A program made the position numbers and the translations under genes. A model generated the notes under the pieces. The model did no database searches. It saw only the letters and a program-made list of their open reading frames with translations, and was not told where the DNA came from. Positions 33,771 to 47,835 of a DNA stretch of 64,000 nt are shown here, one piece after another (the first letter of the stretch is position 1; the number at the start of each line of letters is the position of its first letter). The stretch is from Zeugodacus cucurbitae (taxonomy: Eukaryota > Arthropoda > Insecta > Diptera > Tephritidae): positions 22,236,501 through 22,300,500 of the forward strand of contig NC_071668.1 of the NCBI RefSeq assembly GCF_028554725.1. The letters are read 5' to 3'.

Positions 33771-36700
33771 ATGGAACACATAGTAACAGTACCAGATCAT
33801 AACACAAATTTTTTTTTATGTGGCTGTGTTATCGAAAATATTACAAAATATAATTACGGAGTTATTGAAAGCAAAGGAAACGAAATGAAAAGATGGGTCA
33901 AAAATCATATTTATTACTCTATCTTACTCATATTCGAGATATCAACTGGCAAAGAGAAATAGAACTATATGTATTTACAAAAAATGTCCAGTAAATCTAG
34001 CTACTCGTCTGTTGTCAGAATTCGTGACAAATGTCCAATCATATGCGATCCCACAATAATCATGCCCATGGACTCTTTGCTTAAAAGTAAAATTTAAATA
34101 TTATCTAGACAGTGATATTCAATTGATGGAGAAGTCAGTATTTAGGCGATAGAGAGTATCGGACTGGGAATGATTTAACAATAAAATGATGGTACAATAA
34201 AATTCTTTGTGGCTTGGTACTTGAAGCTAATGTTCTATATGCTATAAGGTATGAGAATTATAGAAAAATCTTAGAAATATAACTCTTATTCAAGACACTC
34301 TACAGATACCAATATCCCCTTACTTTGCTGTTCGTACGCCCCTTTCGCATATTTTCTTTAAAATAATTTATTGTACCTGAGAATGTTTCATGTAAATACA
34401 AAACACCCAGCTCCGTACGCTCATAAGCGCCAACGCCATTGTTTTCTCTTATTGTTCCCACTTCGCGCAATACAAAAAACAGCTGTACTAACGGTATTTT
34501 CAAAGAAAATAAAAACGAGAACACGTAAAAGGCAAAAGGAAGTTGTAACCATGGAAGCATAAAGGCGTTGCATGGCACTCAACCGTTATATTTTATATAC
34601 AAACATACTATCATCCTATCGTTTATTTTTACACGCAACCCGCAACCGGTTCGTGGGTGCAATGTTGCACTGGCGGCGTGTGGTGAATACTGAATAATGT
34701 AGTGTTAATTCTCATGAGTGCAATGCTGTTTGTTTTATGGATTTAATGCATACTCATACAGTTATTGGATGCAAATCAAATGCAAAACATACAAAAAAAA
34801 ATCCGTAAAAGCTACATGGCTTGAGCACACAAAAACGAAAATTGCATTTCCAAAAGAAATGCAAATTGCGCATGAGAGCATGAGTTGGAAGAGCGAAATA
34901 CAGTGAAAAGTGATAAGAAACCACTGCAGCATAAAATAGTTATTGAATATAATTGAAAGCATTCAAATTGCTCACTCAAGTGATGAGTGTATAAAAATAT
35001 TTTTATGGAAAATATATGTATATGTAATATTGTATTGACCTGAATGGGAAATGCACTTTTCATCAGACTGCTCGAAATATATTTTTTTTTTGCGGAAAAC
35101 CCAAAAATACTAAAAAACAGATTTTTAGAGAAATGATCTTAAGTTTCCATGTAGCTGTATCATGTCAAAGATCACACAACTAAAGTACTCAGCTAAAAAT
35201 CTATCCGATAAGCGACTAAGCGCGATTTTCATTATACCACATTTTCTGACGATTATTTGACAAAATGACAGTTTCGATGACATGTAAATTCACTAAGTTA
35301 AGTGAAGTAATAGTAACAAATATGTATTTTATCAAATCAGAAATTTTGTGATAAATTGTTGTAATAATGGTACGAAAATACTTCCTTTAGTTTGTCAATC
35401 ATTGTCAGTGAATTTGACACGGTGAAAATCACACATAATAAAGAAGTTTTTAGCGATCATTGATATTTGACCTTTCACTGTGTGGAAGCTAAAACAGAAC
35501 ATCATTTTCAATATTGTCCTGAAATTATTATGTTTTTATAATCTGATATTCCCACAAACAATTTAAAAGTAATTGGTCTCTAGTTTTTTCGCAATAACTA
35601 GATGTGTTGTCACCTTTCCATTACAGAAACTGTTCTGCAATTATTTGGCAGACGTATTCGAGAAAGAAGAGAACGAATCATAGAAGACGAATTAGTCTTA
35701 AAGTAGGTACTATTAAAGCTCACATACCTAGACTCAATTGAAAACGTTTTCGAACATTCAAAATATTAAATATTAAAATCATTGCCCATCTGCTTTAGAA
35801 TTTAAACTTCTAAGCTATCGATACAATAAAAGCTCGTCACCTATTAATTGTTTTCTAACAGCCTTAAAAATGGTTCCACTGTCCCGAGGGTACATTTAGG
35901 AGAACGACCATTAGCTACTAGTTATTATCAATTACTAAACTTGACGTCATACAGCAAGTTTGGGTCTACTCTTTCCGAAAAATCTCATTTAGTTTTGCTA
36001 TATTAGTTAAGAAAGTCTATTTTGTTACCCTCCAATCGGAAAAGCTTTGTAGTCAAATCTTTAAAACAAGTCATTCAGGCGATTTACTTGTTCCTTCAGA
36101 CACATTCAAACCAGTTTTTGTATCGAAACTTATAGCTTAGATTATCTAGAAATATTACTTGAAATATTGAAACAACTTTTATGACGCGAGACATGGAGTT
36201 TATCCGCATAACCTACCATAAGAGTCTCATATTCTCACTTTTTCATTCAAAAAAAAAACTAAACTATAAAAAAGCTCGGGAAATTGGCACAAATTGGCTT
36301 TACAAGGTTTTTACTTATGATGGGGGAATCAGTTTCATCAGGTTCACTCCAGTTTCTGGCAGGTTAAAATATTGTTCACTTGAAAGAAAATAAAAACATA
36401 AAACTACCATTTGAAAACAAAGTCTGGTATAATTCTCAATATATTACGCATTTGTTAGTGGATAGTTTTGAGATATTTGTACTGAATTGATTTGTATTGA
36501 ATTTGTTGAAACTTCGATAATTATTTAAGATTGTCTTTAGCTAGCAGTACTTTAAATGAGTTCTAGAAGTACTTAATAAACTGGCTACTTGAATTGAGTT
36601 TCCGAAGTAAATGAACTTTTTTCGAGACTTTTTTGTTGATTTACTCAAAAATTTAAGTTCAGTGTAAGTTAAAGATGTATACTAGAATGCCGACTACTCG

Positions 36701-39574
36701 ACCAATGCTTTCAGTACCGTTCTTGTTACTGGATATAGCCTCAAAATAAATCTATATGTTAACCCAAGAGTTTGAGCTTTGAAGTGATTCACCCATACAC
36801 AGGTGAACCAACTAGATCCCCGAAACTACATTGGTGAATAGTATAGTTTGGTGGTATCCTATAGTTATCTATCTATTTTAGTTTTCTAATTTCGTTTTTG
36901 GTTTGTCTTCGTTGTATCATCGTGATCGCCATACGGCCCTCGTAGCACAAAATAAATAGTTCACGCCTATTTCGCATAGCGTGACTTCGACTTTACATTG
37001 GCTCAACTCGGCTCTATGAAACGAGTGGATAAAGCACCGCATTTGCGTTTTAAGTTGCAATCAGTAATTTAGCACTTTGTTGATGTTAACTGAAATTGTT
37101 TTAAAATTTCACTTAAACACTCTTCAAAGATAATCAACAACTACAACTACAACATAAACAATAAACACATGAATTACAACGAACGGAATGAGAAGAGCAA
37201 AGCAACCAAATACATATACAGCCATACATTAGTAGATATACCAGAGGGCGCTGTTGCAAAATTAACACCAGTGAATGAATGTTTGTATGTATGTCTGTGT
37301 CTGCGTGTGGTTGTTTGTTATGTGAAAGACAATGAAGACACTTCTTCAACTCCACGCAATTTCAAATGCAGTTTTCGTGTTGAAAAACACTTAAAAGTAC
37401 TTTTCACCTCATAAAACAACAACAATAGCGAGCAATATAAACAAATTTAATGAAATACTTTGGCCCAAGCGCAGCAACAACAACCATTTTCCATTTTGTA
37501 CTAATAAAACAGTAATAGTGGCAACAACAACAGCAATAACAACAACAACGCCAGCAACAGCACCAGCAGCTAAAGTGGCAGCAACCACTTAGCCAATCAA
37601 CAACACTGCCACGTAAATACAACAACACCAGCAACAAATAACACAAAAAACACGAAAGCAACACGCAATAATGGAATATGATGATGTTTTATTTGTTATT
37701 GTTGCTTTTAAACTTATCCCTGCGATGAGTTGAAGTGAGTGAGATGAGGTGTGTGGGCTACTAAGTATGAGTTGGACACTCCCAAGCGCCCGTAGTCACC
37801 GTGCGCACCACTCCGTCACTTGGGTGGCTTCGTTCTATCGTATTGACTAGTTGTGGGCGTATCTCCGTTGTGTTTTGTTTATGGCTTTCGCCGGGGTACT
37901 TAACTTGACTTTCTATCTAATTAGGCCTTCGCACGTAATGAGGAATTACGAAAATTTCAAGTAGGCGTTGAAGTAGAAATGAAAAAGTTGTTATTATGGT
38001 TTGAATACTGGTTAAGGACGTATGCGTGGAGATGTTTTTGAGGTGTCTGTTGTTTGAACTTTGTGTTGCAATGTGATACTCACTTTCTATTGCAGGTGAA
38101 TCGAATGGGTTGGGACTCTGAAATTGCGATTTTTATCTTTATTGCGTTATTTTCTAATCGTCTTGACACAAAGCAATCATAAACTGTAGGTATTTCTTGG
38201 TTTCCTTCATAAGTCCACACATCTATAAAACTATATCGGTCCAGATGATGTCTAGGTTATTCTAGCAGCATAAAACATTACCCAAATATTTTAACCAATT
38301 AATGTTGAGGAATACTGCCGATATTTTAGTCTAGATGAAAATCCAGGTCCGTTTAAATGCCGAGGTCTAAGCCATTGGTGAATTGAAAATCAAACTTGCA
38401 AAAAAATAGCAAAATGAAAGTCTATAGAGCCCCTATGAAGACGTATTCCTGACTTCTAGAGACCGCAAAATCTTTTGAAGAAGTGAGACACTGCATCCTC
38501 ATCATAGTATATAATATAACGAGTTCTTTGTGAGACTAACTCTCAAAATGTCCAACCGAAAGGGAACATTACAACAAGAACAATTTACAAAAGCATTAGA
38601 GGAACCATACTTAGGAATTCCATCCTAACTTAGTGTTCCTCCACATATTGTTACAACTACAAAGTAATATTTGCCTACATTCTTAATTAATAGGCTTTAC
38701 ATAGATTCCGCATATTCGCATTTATGACATTGAATCTTTTGTAATATCAGTAAAATAAATTATAAAATTCATTATACGATTAACTCATTTCGAAAAGTTG
38801 CGCAAATAAACACTTTGTCCTCCTGGAATCACATTTTAGGTGGTTTATTCCAATTTTGTATCCCTTCTGCGACATACAAAAAATTGTATGCCAGGATCAC
38901 TATATTTTTTCACAGCAGTCAGGGTGAAAAATGTTGGTTCTTTCCACAACGAACTCTTACTTATGCGGTCTTCCTACTGCCCTGCTTTAACCCACCATTG
39001 GCTCTCATCTGGCACTAGTCAATTGTTTTCATACAGATACACTTTTCTTCCGTCTAAAATTATTCCAAATCTCATTCAACTGCTTCCAGGTGGTGACTTG
39101 AAATTTCTTTCCAAAATATTATAGAAAATTTGGTTATTGACTGCTTGCACTATTGCGGAATGATAAAGCACCAAGAATTTCCACAAATCAAATAAATGAG
39201 ATGCCACTTCTGAGATATGCAAAGACTTTATTTAACTGGAACTAGCTTTTTAGCAGACCACCTGCAAAAAATACCGTATAATTTTGTCTTATTGGCAAGC
39301 AATCCGCGAGTTAAGAGCACTTTCTGCTTCTGCACATGTTGCCAGCTGTCAATATTTCTGGGGTATATAATGCCGCACGAAATAAAGGGTGTTTAAATAG
39401 AAGGTGAAATCTAGATAGGAATTATATGGTGTTCGATTATAATACTTAGGATATATTACGATATATAGAGAATCTCGAGTGGATATATTGATCCATATAG
39501 TAATTATGTAACCGCGTTATCTTAGATAAAGTTCGACGATCCCATCTAAAAGTTTTGATGACCAACTTAACGCC

Positions 39575-40010
39575 CGTGGTCTACTTGCACTAGAGCGCTG
39601 GACACACTGACTTCGAGTGAGCTCACCTAGCGAGTTCTCTCTGTACCGTGGTGAACCGAAAACGGTCCTTCCAGCTGTTGTCGCTTAGGAAGGCATATCT
39701 CTCCGCTATCATTGGTTGGCTTACTGGTCACTGTCCATGGCATACATGTGGGGAGTTTAGGGATCAAGCCAGACACTAGTTTTCAGAGGAAGGCGAAGAG
39801 GAATCATCCAAGCACTTCCTCCTTTATTGCATTCGTCACACTAAGGTTAAAACACCACAGTAGACACATCTTCGGCGAACCCAGCGAAGTGACTGGAATC
39901 GACATTAGCCGACTTAAGAACTGTATAACAGACTTCAAGACTTCAAGACTGAGATTCCCTGTAGATGCGGAGATTCACCTCTTGACGCAACCTAATATAA
40001 AGACGAACGC
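39575..40010 (+). pseudogene. Non-LTR ORF2 C-terminal fragment (LTGHCP finger)
   Basis: Plus-strand reading: LSAIIGWLTGHCPWHTCG, then EEGEEESSKHFLLYC and, after a frameshift, HIFGEPSEVTGIDISRLK. This is the C-terminal finger and tail of RNase H-bearing non-LTR elements, related to the pieces at 12491-12709 and 51200. Two stops interrupt it. No RNase H domain is recognised upstream. Confidence 0.7.
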
Positions 40011-42824
40011 TTGAGATTTTAGCTTATATCGATCGTTAGATCCAATCGATCCTTGACGGTATACAACTCGGCGATTTTTGAAGACAACCTAGAGTCCATA
40101 AAGTTCTTCGACATGTATAAAATATCCACTATTCAAGAGTCCTCTTGATGGTCTTTACAGTTATACTTTTAGATTTTAGTTTTTTGGTTGGCCCACTGAA
40201 TGTTGATAGATAAATAATGAATCTCTTGATAAAGTCTCTCGAATCATCTGATAAATCCGAAGATTTCGAACTAATCTTAACAGACTAAGGAAGATACATA
40301 GTTCTGTGGGATCTCAGACAGAGCCATGAGATTAATCAGCTTCATATAGATTTCAATTTTTTTCCTTAGAGCCCTCGTGCGCGGCTCTCTCTCTTTGAAA
40401 AGCTTTCATCCTTATCGAGCGACCCTTTACAATGCAATTGAATGCGTCAAATCCCATTCTCTTACCGGCTTTCCGGTGCATTGAAGAGTGCGAGCTTAAA
40501 ATGTCTGACGCGTGGGGCACTTTGCTGATCTGAGAAGGTGCACCTGCACCTGCATTGTCAACGCTTGGCATAAAAATGCAAATCCCACGAAAAGCGCGCC
40601 GAAAAAAAACCTGGAGAACGAACTTGAAGTGGGATTTACAATGATGCCCACGAGGATAAGGCCGGTGGCACCGTTGTTGTGCCCAAAAAATATGTTGCAT
40701 TATGCCAGTGGACCGCTGTCCTCCGCGCACGAAGGACCGGCTAGCAATGAGAAATTTACATTTGCATTTGTGCCAAAATGGAGGCAAATTGCCGCTGACG
40801 GATTTAATTTCAAAGTTTTTTACCGTTAGCAAAGCAAAAACAACAATTTCGTGCAAAATAAGAAGTGTGGCAAGCACTCAACCCGGGGGTGTGTGTTTGT
40901 TTGTATTTACATGTGTTAATTTATGTCGGCTTTCAGCAGTTTTACTGTAACAATAACAACAAAAACAACAACACCATCTAGGTAGATATATTCCGCTTGT
41001 TGCAAGCATTACTCGAAGAGGCGTGAAAGTATCATAATGCTATTACGCTTGCATGCGCATGGCAAAATTTAATTAAAAACTTACAAATGAATGAGTTGAA
41101 AACAACAGCAACAACAACAACAAAAAAGAGTATGACTGCAGACAAACTAAGTAGCGATGAAAAGCGTCAAAGACGCATAGCCGAAGCCGAGCGCGGAAAA
41201 GTTACTGACGCATCTTCTTTAACGATTATTATTGTCGGTTGCATGTTCCACTGCCTCCGTGTGTGTGTGTTTCGGTGAGTGTGGGTGTGGACAAGTGTTG
41301 CAACTTCGCCTAGTGATGTGTTGAGTTGCGGAGTATGAGGCAGTAAGCCGCCGAACACACTCGTATAAACCTACAGCGCTGTCACAATGCATTTGCTCGA
41401 GTGAGATGAGCTTGAAACTTAAGCAAAAGTAAATTTAATTAGGAAATTGTCAAAAGTTTTTCACCACCCTCATTTAACCATATGAATGGGACATACATAC
41501 GTACAGACATTTCAACATATCTTAATATGTTCTGTCGTTACAAATCGTATTCACTGTGAGCGCATGACGCAGACAAAACTTGAATAGATAGTACTTTAGG
41601 TGATAAATATTTATTAAACAAAAGCATGAAATTCGCTTAATTTATACTACATGCGACTGTACATAAAGTGGTAATTTCCCCGAAATTTTTAAAACAAACT
41701 GTATACAAAGTCTTTTTTTATTTCAATTTAGCAGCACTTTTCAACCCAACGACGTTTAGTAACTCTAAAAAGTAATCGATCTATAAATCGTTTCAACTGT
41801 ATAGCATGCATGAACAACTGAGTTGATTTGTCCATCTGTTCCAATGCCTCATTGAGAGCTATTAGCCCTACAGTAAGCAATTTCCTTAAAGCCAAGAAAC
41901 CGATTTCAGTTAATCTCCAAGAACGAAGTATTCCTTAGTCTACTTCTCTACTGCAGTTCATTCCTTCATTCGCCACTATTAATCTACTGAATCTAAAATA
42001 TATACTGGTACTTTGGATATACATGAAGAAACTTTCATTTACTCAGTCCTCTCCCATATCATTTCTTAAAATACCAGAGTACCTCGTGCCCTAAATTTGT
42101 CTTCTGTATACAAGTCAAATATTTCTTTGAACGATATTGAAGCTAATAGTTCTGTTTGAGAGTTCTAAAGGTACCTTACTTTATTAAAGGGTGAATTGAA
42201 TAGGAGAACTGTTGGAGCCTTATCAAATAGAACTATTAGCTTCAATATCGTTTAATGCTTTAATGAGCTTTGAGTTCCAATCTCAGCTTGAAACCCCCAC
42301 GCTGGATGGAAGAGGAACGAGTTTTAGTTTATTAATCGGGTCTATCCACCAGATACAGTGAATATATCTACGATCTTAGCACAGACTTTTCAGGTACCAC
42401 AATAACTATTTCACTCAATTTGTTAGAAACTGAGAAATTGAAAAGAAGTTAAGGCTATATTAACTATAATTTCATTAGCAGCACTATATCTGGAGGAATG
42501 TTATCGACTCTTTTGAAATAATAGGTTTACCTACCTCATGGGAATATGTTTGAATTGTGAGTTGAAAAATTAGAGCAATTCAAATTGATACTATCGAGGA
42601 AAAGATAAGATCAGCTATCAAGGAACAAAGATGTAAGGTCGGGATTCCAATTTTTTTTGTTTTTTTGTTTCAATTGTACCTAGTATACAATGATTAAATA
42701 CTAATAACATTTCAATTCTAATAACTTAAAAATAATAATTAAAAGCTAAATGTTAGAGAAATTCATTTGCTGTTTCAGTTGCCTTTCAATGTGGAAGTAT
42801 TTGAAACCCCTTTTGCAAGTGTTT
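40011..42824. other. Gene-free stretch
   Basis: No gene recognised. Somewhat GC-richer between 40380 and 40820, where overlapping open frames occur on both strands with no family resemblance. CAA runs at 40950-40975 and 41100-41125. The inverted repeat at 42130-42252 is listed separately. Confidence 0.45.
42130..42252. repeat. Inverted repeat with 30-bp arms and 62-bp loop
   Basis: Left arm 42130-42160 (AACGATATTGAAGCTAATAG, then TTCTGTTTGAG) and right arm 42223-42252 are reverse complements with one mismatch (G/T in the middle of TCTGTTTGA versus TCAAATAGA). A transcript would fold into a 30-bp hairpin. The arms show no similarity to recognised transposons in the window. Confidence 0.85.
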
Positions 42825-43652
42825 TTAATAAAAATTAATAGAGTCATGTCTTCCGTCTATCACAATGTGAACGATTTGATTCCGCGCGTTTCGATCAGAA
42901 TACAACCATATAGCTTGATGCATTTTCTTGTGCCAAAATCTGGTACTGCAGACAACTATATTTCGGGCGCCAGCGAAGTCAATCATCCTCAGGCCGTTTG
43001 GCGATGTTTCGTCATGGAGGCTGAATTTTCCGTCAAAGACACCTTCTTCGTTGAAATCTTACGGTTTTGATACCATGTCGGGGGTAGCGGATTGTGGCTA
43101 GGCTTTCATCCAGTGGGGTGAATGGCAGAACTCGTCGACTGAGCCTCTCTTCCATCACAACTCCAACACCAAATTTGCGCTCCTTTATATGGCCAAGGAC
43201 CTTCTTCCGTCCTTTTCGCGGCCATCGCACATTTTGGATCAGCCTTTAGTCGTATGAGGACATCAACCAGCTGGGCAGAGGCACATTTCCAATTAAGGAA
43301 CCGGACATTCCAGGTGCATGTCCTCAAATCATGATCCTTAGAACGTTTGCAGTGGTCGTCATCAGAAGTAGGGATTCTCATCCTTTTAATTTATTCCATT
43401 TTTCTTTGGATGACTTTTTTTGTGTGGTGGGTACCAAACCCTACGCACAACCGCAGAAGCGGGTTCGCCTTCTCACATTAGCTTACCTCCAAACGTATGT
43501 TCGTTGGCTACTCAGTGAATACTTAGTCTAAAATCGGAAGTCGTGAGCTGCTTCAAACAAATGGAGGAGAATCGTTACGTGTCACTCCCAATTGATAGCA
43601 ATCAAAAACTTTCCTCACTTACGTGAACTTGTTCCCATGGCACTATCTTCCA
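42825..43652 (-). mobile_element. RTE fragment, 5' part
   Basis: Antisense to about 2475-3450 of the full-length RTE. Minus-strand pieces: CTWNVRFLNWKCASAQLVDV, GHIKERKFGVGVVMEERL and, antisense to the plus strand at 42850-43010, the region before SDHYLV. It contains the 5' leader but lacks the reverse transcriptase and 3' end, with an internal gap of about 100 bp (RTE about 3060-3180) near 43080. Because copies made by target-primed reverse transcription keep the 3' end, this one must result from later deletion or rearrangement. Confidence 0.8.
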
Positions 43653-46264
43653 CCCGTGGAATTTTTCATTTTAATTTTAATTTGCCACTTTACAACTTTA
43701 TATTGTTAGAAAGGTAGACTAAGGTGGCGGGGAGATTTTCTATTTTTATTTTTAGAAGATATCGAGCCAATAGTGCAGGTCATCATTCGCCCACCACACT
43801 AACAGTACTAGGCACATTTAATGCGTATTAATCTTTTGTTATAGACTCATCAAACTCTGATTTGTGTATAAACTTATGTGTGAAGGAACTTTTATATAGA
43901 ACTTCAATAACCTCGGATAAATCATTGAAAAATAAACTTATATTCCTTTAATACCAAATTAATGGAACAGTCACTAAGCGAAATATTTTGTAAAAGCAAT
44001 TGGAGTCTTTTGATTCAATTCCACTTGTTTAGTTTTCGATTGCTTTATACATTTTATTTACCAAAATCCGAAGCTAAGCCTCATTATTATGTCATACAAC
44101 ATAAATTTAGCGATTCAAGCCAATTATGATTATTTGCGATATCCGTGAATTTCATGAAGTGGTACAGCTAATAAAAACACAAACTCTTTGAACGAAAAAA
44201 CGCAGACTTGATTGCCTGCTGCGCCACCAATGACTTCCGCTTATCTCTTCTTCTGTAAAGTTCGCATCCGTTTTCGCAATTATTTATGTGCGCCCCCAGT
44301 ACAACCAGCAACGTGGCATGACCACTAAAAATATGAACAAGTATCTGCCCTAAATCTTTATCTTATTAGATGCAGCACAATGTGTTTTTTTCTGTGCTGA
44401 GCATTTATTGGCCATCACGCTATTGGCTATATTACGGTTTTAAGCGAAATTTCCACAAATTGCAAGTGTACCGTCGTATCAATTGGACTGCAGCCAAATT
44501 TCCGGCCACATAATTTTCCGTTCATTATTTTGTGGTTTTCCGCTATCAAGCATTCGAATACACAAAAAAAAAAAATCATATACTTATGAAGAAAAAAAAA
44601 AGAGAAATAAAAGTAGAAATTTGCTCACGTAACGTCAATTTAGCGCAAAGCGTACAAATGCTGCCACGCTTTGCTAAACCGACATCCTTTATGGCCAATT
44701 CGAGTATTTGGAATTAAGCCCAAAATTATAGATTTGAATTATCGCTGATTGGCATGGTAGCCTGAATGATGCAGTAACAAAATAAAGCGATATAATTTCT
44801 TCGGAAGACCGTCTACTGCGCGGACCCACCGAGTTCATGGGTCCACCAAGTGTTGGGAGTTTTTTTTTATTTTTACTTGGCTTTTATTGCGCTTTTATTT
44901 TATTTACGCGCAAGCTATCCGAAATATCCATTTATTACGCTCACTGCTTGTGTTTACTGCATCGTGCAAATAAAAATGCGCCAATGTCCGATGAAACCTC
45001 GTTGATTGCTTGCTTTAAACTTCAATCGATGCGCTTCCGATACGGTGGCAATACAGTGTACAGCAGCAGCAGCAACAACAGCAGCGACAGTGGCAGTGGC
45101 AAAGCAAAAAAGCAATTTACAACGTCAATGTGTCTGCATAAATTATGAGCGACCAACCGCAGCCACTTTTGCGCACCGCAACGCAGCTTAAAGTACGAGC
45201 ACGCTATGACTACATAAAGCACAACTCTCGACGGCATAATAAAATGCGGCAATATGACTGGCGCTGCATACATAATAAGCCACAATGAAATGGTGGCAGT
45301 GATGTTCGTCGGTTCGCGAGTCAATTTGCCTGCTTACTTACGTATACGCCGTGTGTTCGCCGTGTTGTGTCTTCGCTTCAACCGGCTTGTACCGTATAAC
45401 TGTATTTCACATTTAAAAGCGCAGCAGCAAATAAATATTAACCCTTCTTCACAGCTGCACGTTGTCGTTGGACTACATTTGTACGTGTATGTAGCTCGAT
45501 AGATGGATGAATAGCTGTTGGGTTGGATCTGTCGGTGGCGTGTGATTTATCTGCATATTACAGTGCTATGAAATATGTTTATCAATGTGGACTGCAGGAA
45601 ATTTTATTAGCTGAGGACTACCAGACCGCCCAGACTACCAGATCGCCGAATTGGCAATCCTTGGCTGGAACCGGAATTCCGGTACCGCAGAACCGCCGTA
45701 GAATCGAGTACAATTTGTCTTTCACCTCGGATCTGCGAACTTTCATTTATAATCCGAGTATAGAAAACCATATCTGAAAAATATACTGGATCTTTCCTTT
45801 GACCTTCGATTTTTCCAAGAATGATATACTCAGTAATGCTGATTTTCTTCGAGTCGAATAGCCGAAGAAGCATATCTCACAGGGATCCCACATTATAGTG
45901 GCCATCTCGTTGCGACTATTTGCATCGTTTCATGGTTTGAATCCGGTTTATTGAATGTAGTCCGGGACACTTAGAATCTTACTTAGAATCATCTTTGTCG
46001 TTGAGGTTTTCGATCGAGAGTTTTGACTAATCCTACTTCACATACACCTTTCCCCATGGGTCCCCAACCATTCATGAATCAATAACATGTATCCTTGATA
46101 TCTTTAGAGTGTTCAAAACCAGTCTTTCTAGAGGAGCGGAAGCAATTGGGTTCAACAACAAAATATTCCGGTTCAGATCTACTTCTGTCCTCTCAAAGAA
46201 AAAATAGCCCGATAGGCAGTAACGATAGGCAGATATTCTTTATAATGCCACATCTGTTTGCCAT
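43653..46264. other. Gene-free stretch
   Basis: No gene recognised. CAG/CAA runs at 45060-45090. Open frames at 44837-45148 and 45254-45502 are composition effects. Confidence 0.45.
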
Positions 46265-46450
46265 TTCTATAATTGTCAGATCTTGGCTCATAATGGATCA
46301 AATATTCGCGAGATGCTGGATTTAGGAAAGAGGTGGCATTAACTGTCCTCTCTATTCTCCAGATTCGACTTTCACCGACTTCCTTAAGTGGAGTTACTTA
46401 AAATCAAAGTAAATGTCAGTATTACTCGAACAATTAACAAGCTTAAGATA
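46265..46450 (+). pseudogene. Mariner transposase remnant
   Basis: Plus-strand reading in one frame gives RGGINCPLYSPDSTFTDFLK followed by WSYLKSK, matching the mariner pattern WPPxSPDLxPxDFFLWGYLKSK that carries the third catalytic aspartate region; the next piece VNVSITRTINKLKIEF, in a neighbouring frame, fits the stretch after it. Flanking sequence is too decayed to place ends or terminal repeats. Confidence 0.6.
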
Positions 46451-47419
46451 GAGTTTGACAGCCCGAAATCATCCCTGTACAGCCTGAGATGTTCGAAGAA
46501 GAAAAAATTAGCTAGTTTTACTGTGGTTATTGAAAGTCGACTCCTGAACATCTTGCCTTCGACAATATATTTCGACCAGTTCATTTACAGACATCAATTT
46601 CTAGCAGTTAAATCATATTTTTTTCTGTATATTGCTTGTCGATTTCCTACAGGGTATTTAATCCTTATATACCCAAATGTAGTCGAAATGTCTATCGCCA
46701 TGAATGATAAATGATTAAGTTATGCCAATTTGATTTTGATGCGAACATTTCCAGTTAAGTTTATGAATTGGGAATTTATGGCCGTACATTTCAAGCAACT
46801 GCTCGATAATGGAGTATTGAAATGGCGGTTTAATTCCCAGCTGATGTAATGATAATGAAATATCAATGTGTAAACATTATAAAAAGTCAGTTTTGTTTAT
46901 TGATTGTGAAAAGCAATTAAATACAATAAATAACTGCTGTGAGAATATATACTCGAATACGATTTGATTTGGTGGGATTCAAAGATTAATATTTCCTTAA
47001 CAAATAAGTAATTTATACTAAACTTCTTTGAAGTAGTATTACTAAGTTTGGTTAGTTGAATTTTGATGGTAACATGAGAGTTGCTAATATAAAGCTGAGA
47101 AAGCTTTGCATATTACTGATGAAAGCTGTTAAAGCTCACTCAATGAATTTTTAGATGAGGAATTTCTTAATTTTTTTCGAAGTTTCTTCTTCTTTTCAAA
47201 TTTTACCACAATAAGGCATGACGGCTATTGAGAAATGAAGAAATCTGGAGAGATTATCTCGTTTAAGTCTAGGAGAGTAGCGAATCGATCAAGAACTTGC
47301 ATCCATAATAAGAGCTGGCTTAACATTTTGTTTCGAGGACAATGGTCTATCAACCATCTTCATTAAGCAGGCTGAACGGCGTACCTGGGTTTATAGACAA
47401 GATATGATCTCGCCACGAT
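46451..47419. other. Gene-free stretch
   Basis: AT-rich; nothing recognised. Confidence 0.4.
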
Positions 47420-47835
47420 TACATCGATCCAACAGTACAGTTCCTTCTTTTTGTGATTTCAAAGTAATCAAGGTGTAGATATTTTGGTGTCTCCGCCTTA
47501 AGGTCGCAGAATTGGTAATATACTGTCGAACAGATCCCCATTTTGTGGGTCGATATTACGCTTTAACCTGCGATCAGAAGTATACACCGATACATCGATT
47601 GCCTTAATTTAACTCTGGGTAGTAGCCAACTTGGTTCGGCGACTGGGTTATATGCGACCAGTAGTGATCTATGATTGTCTTTTCTTCTATCTTTAGCTCT
47701 TTCCTAATAGTGTGTGAATCCAGGCGAAGATAGGCTCCGGTACTATCGGCTTGGTTACCTCCACTTCTTGAGCTAGATTGTTAGCCATCACTTTGCCCTC
47801 GATGACTTTATACCCAGAGGTCCATCTATACTAGA
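47420..47835 (-). pseudogene. Non-LTR ORF2 fragment: end of RNase H and finger region
   Basis: Minus-strand reading from 47824: WTSGYKVIEGKVMANNLAQE, the degenerate form of the RNase H motif WVPGHxGIEGNExADxLA, then FAWIHTLLGKS and a stop. Downstream (47690-47420) scattered pieces such as ETPKYLHLDYF recall the ETxKHLLCxCP finger, across frameshifts. An old, dead copy. Confidence 0.58.

Larger units (their letters stand above)
31831..39574. other. Gene-free stretch of 7.7 kb with minor repeats
   Basis: No host gene or coding element recognised. It holds the palindrome at 32815-32852 and the GACCCC-type internal repeat at 33517-33770, listed separately; CAA/CAG runs at 37460-37590 (plus strand) create false open frames on both strands. 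Confidence 0.45.

Noticed and set aside
37134..37664. Cysteine-rich minus-strand frames
   Set aside because: Antisense of CAA/CAG runs giving TTG/CTG codons; no other evidence.
40353..40877. 174-codon minus-strand open frame overlapping a 105-codon plus-strand frame
   Set aside because: No family resemblance, no conserved motif, and open frames occur on both strands; fits chance in a slightly GC-richer patch.
44837..45148. 103-codon frame with a hydrophobic start and serine-rich end
   Set aside because: The serine run is a CAG microsatellite and the hydrophobic start is T-rich sequence; no homology.
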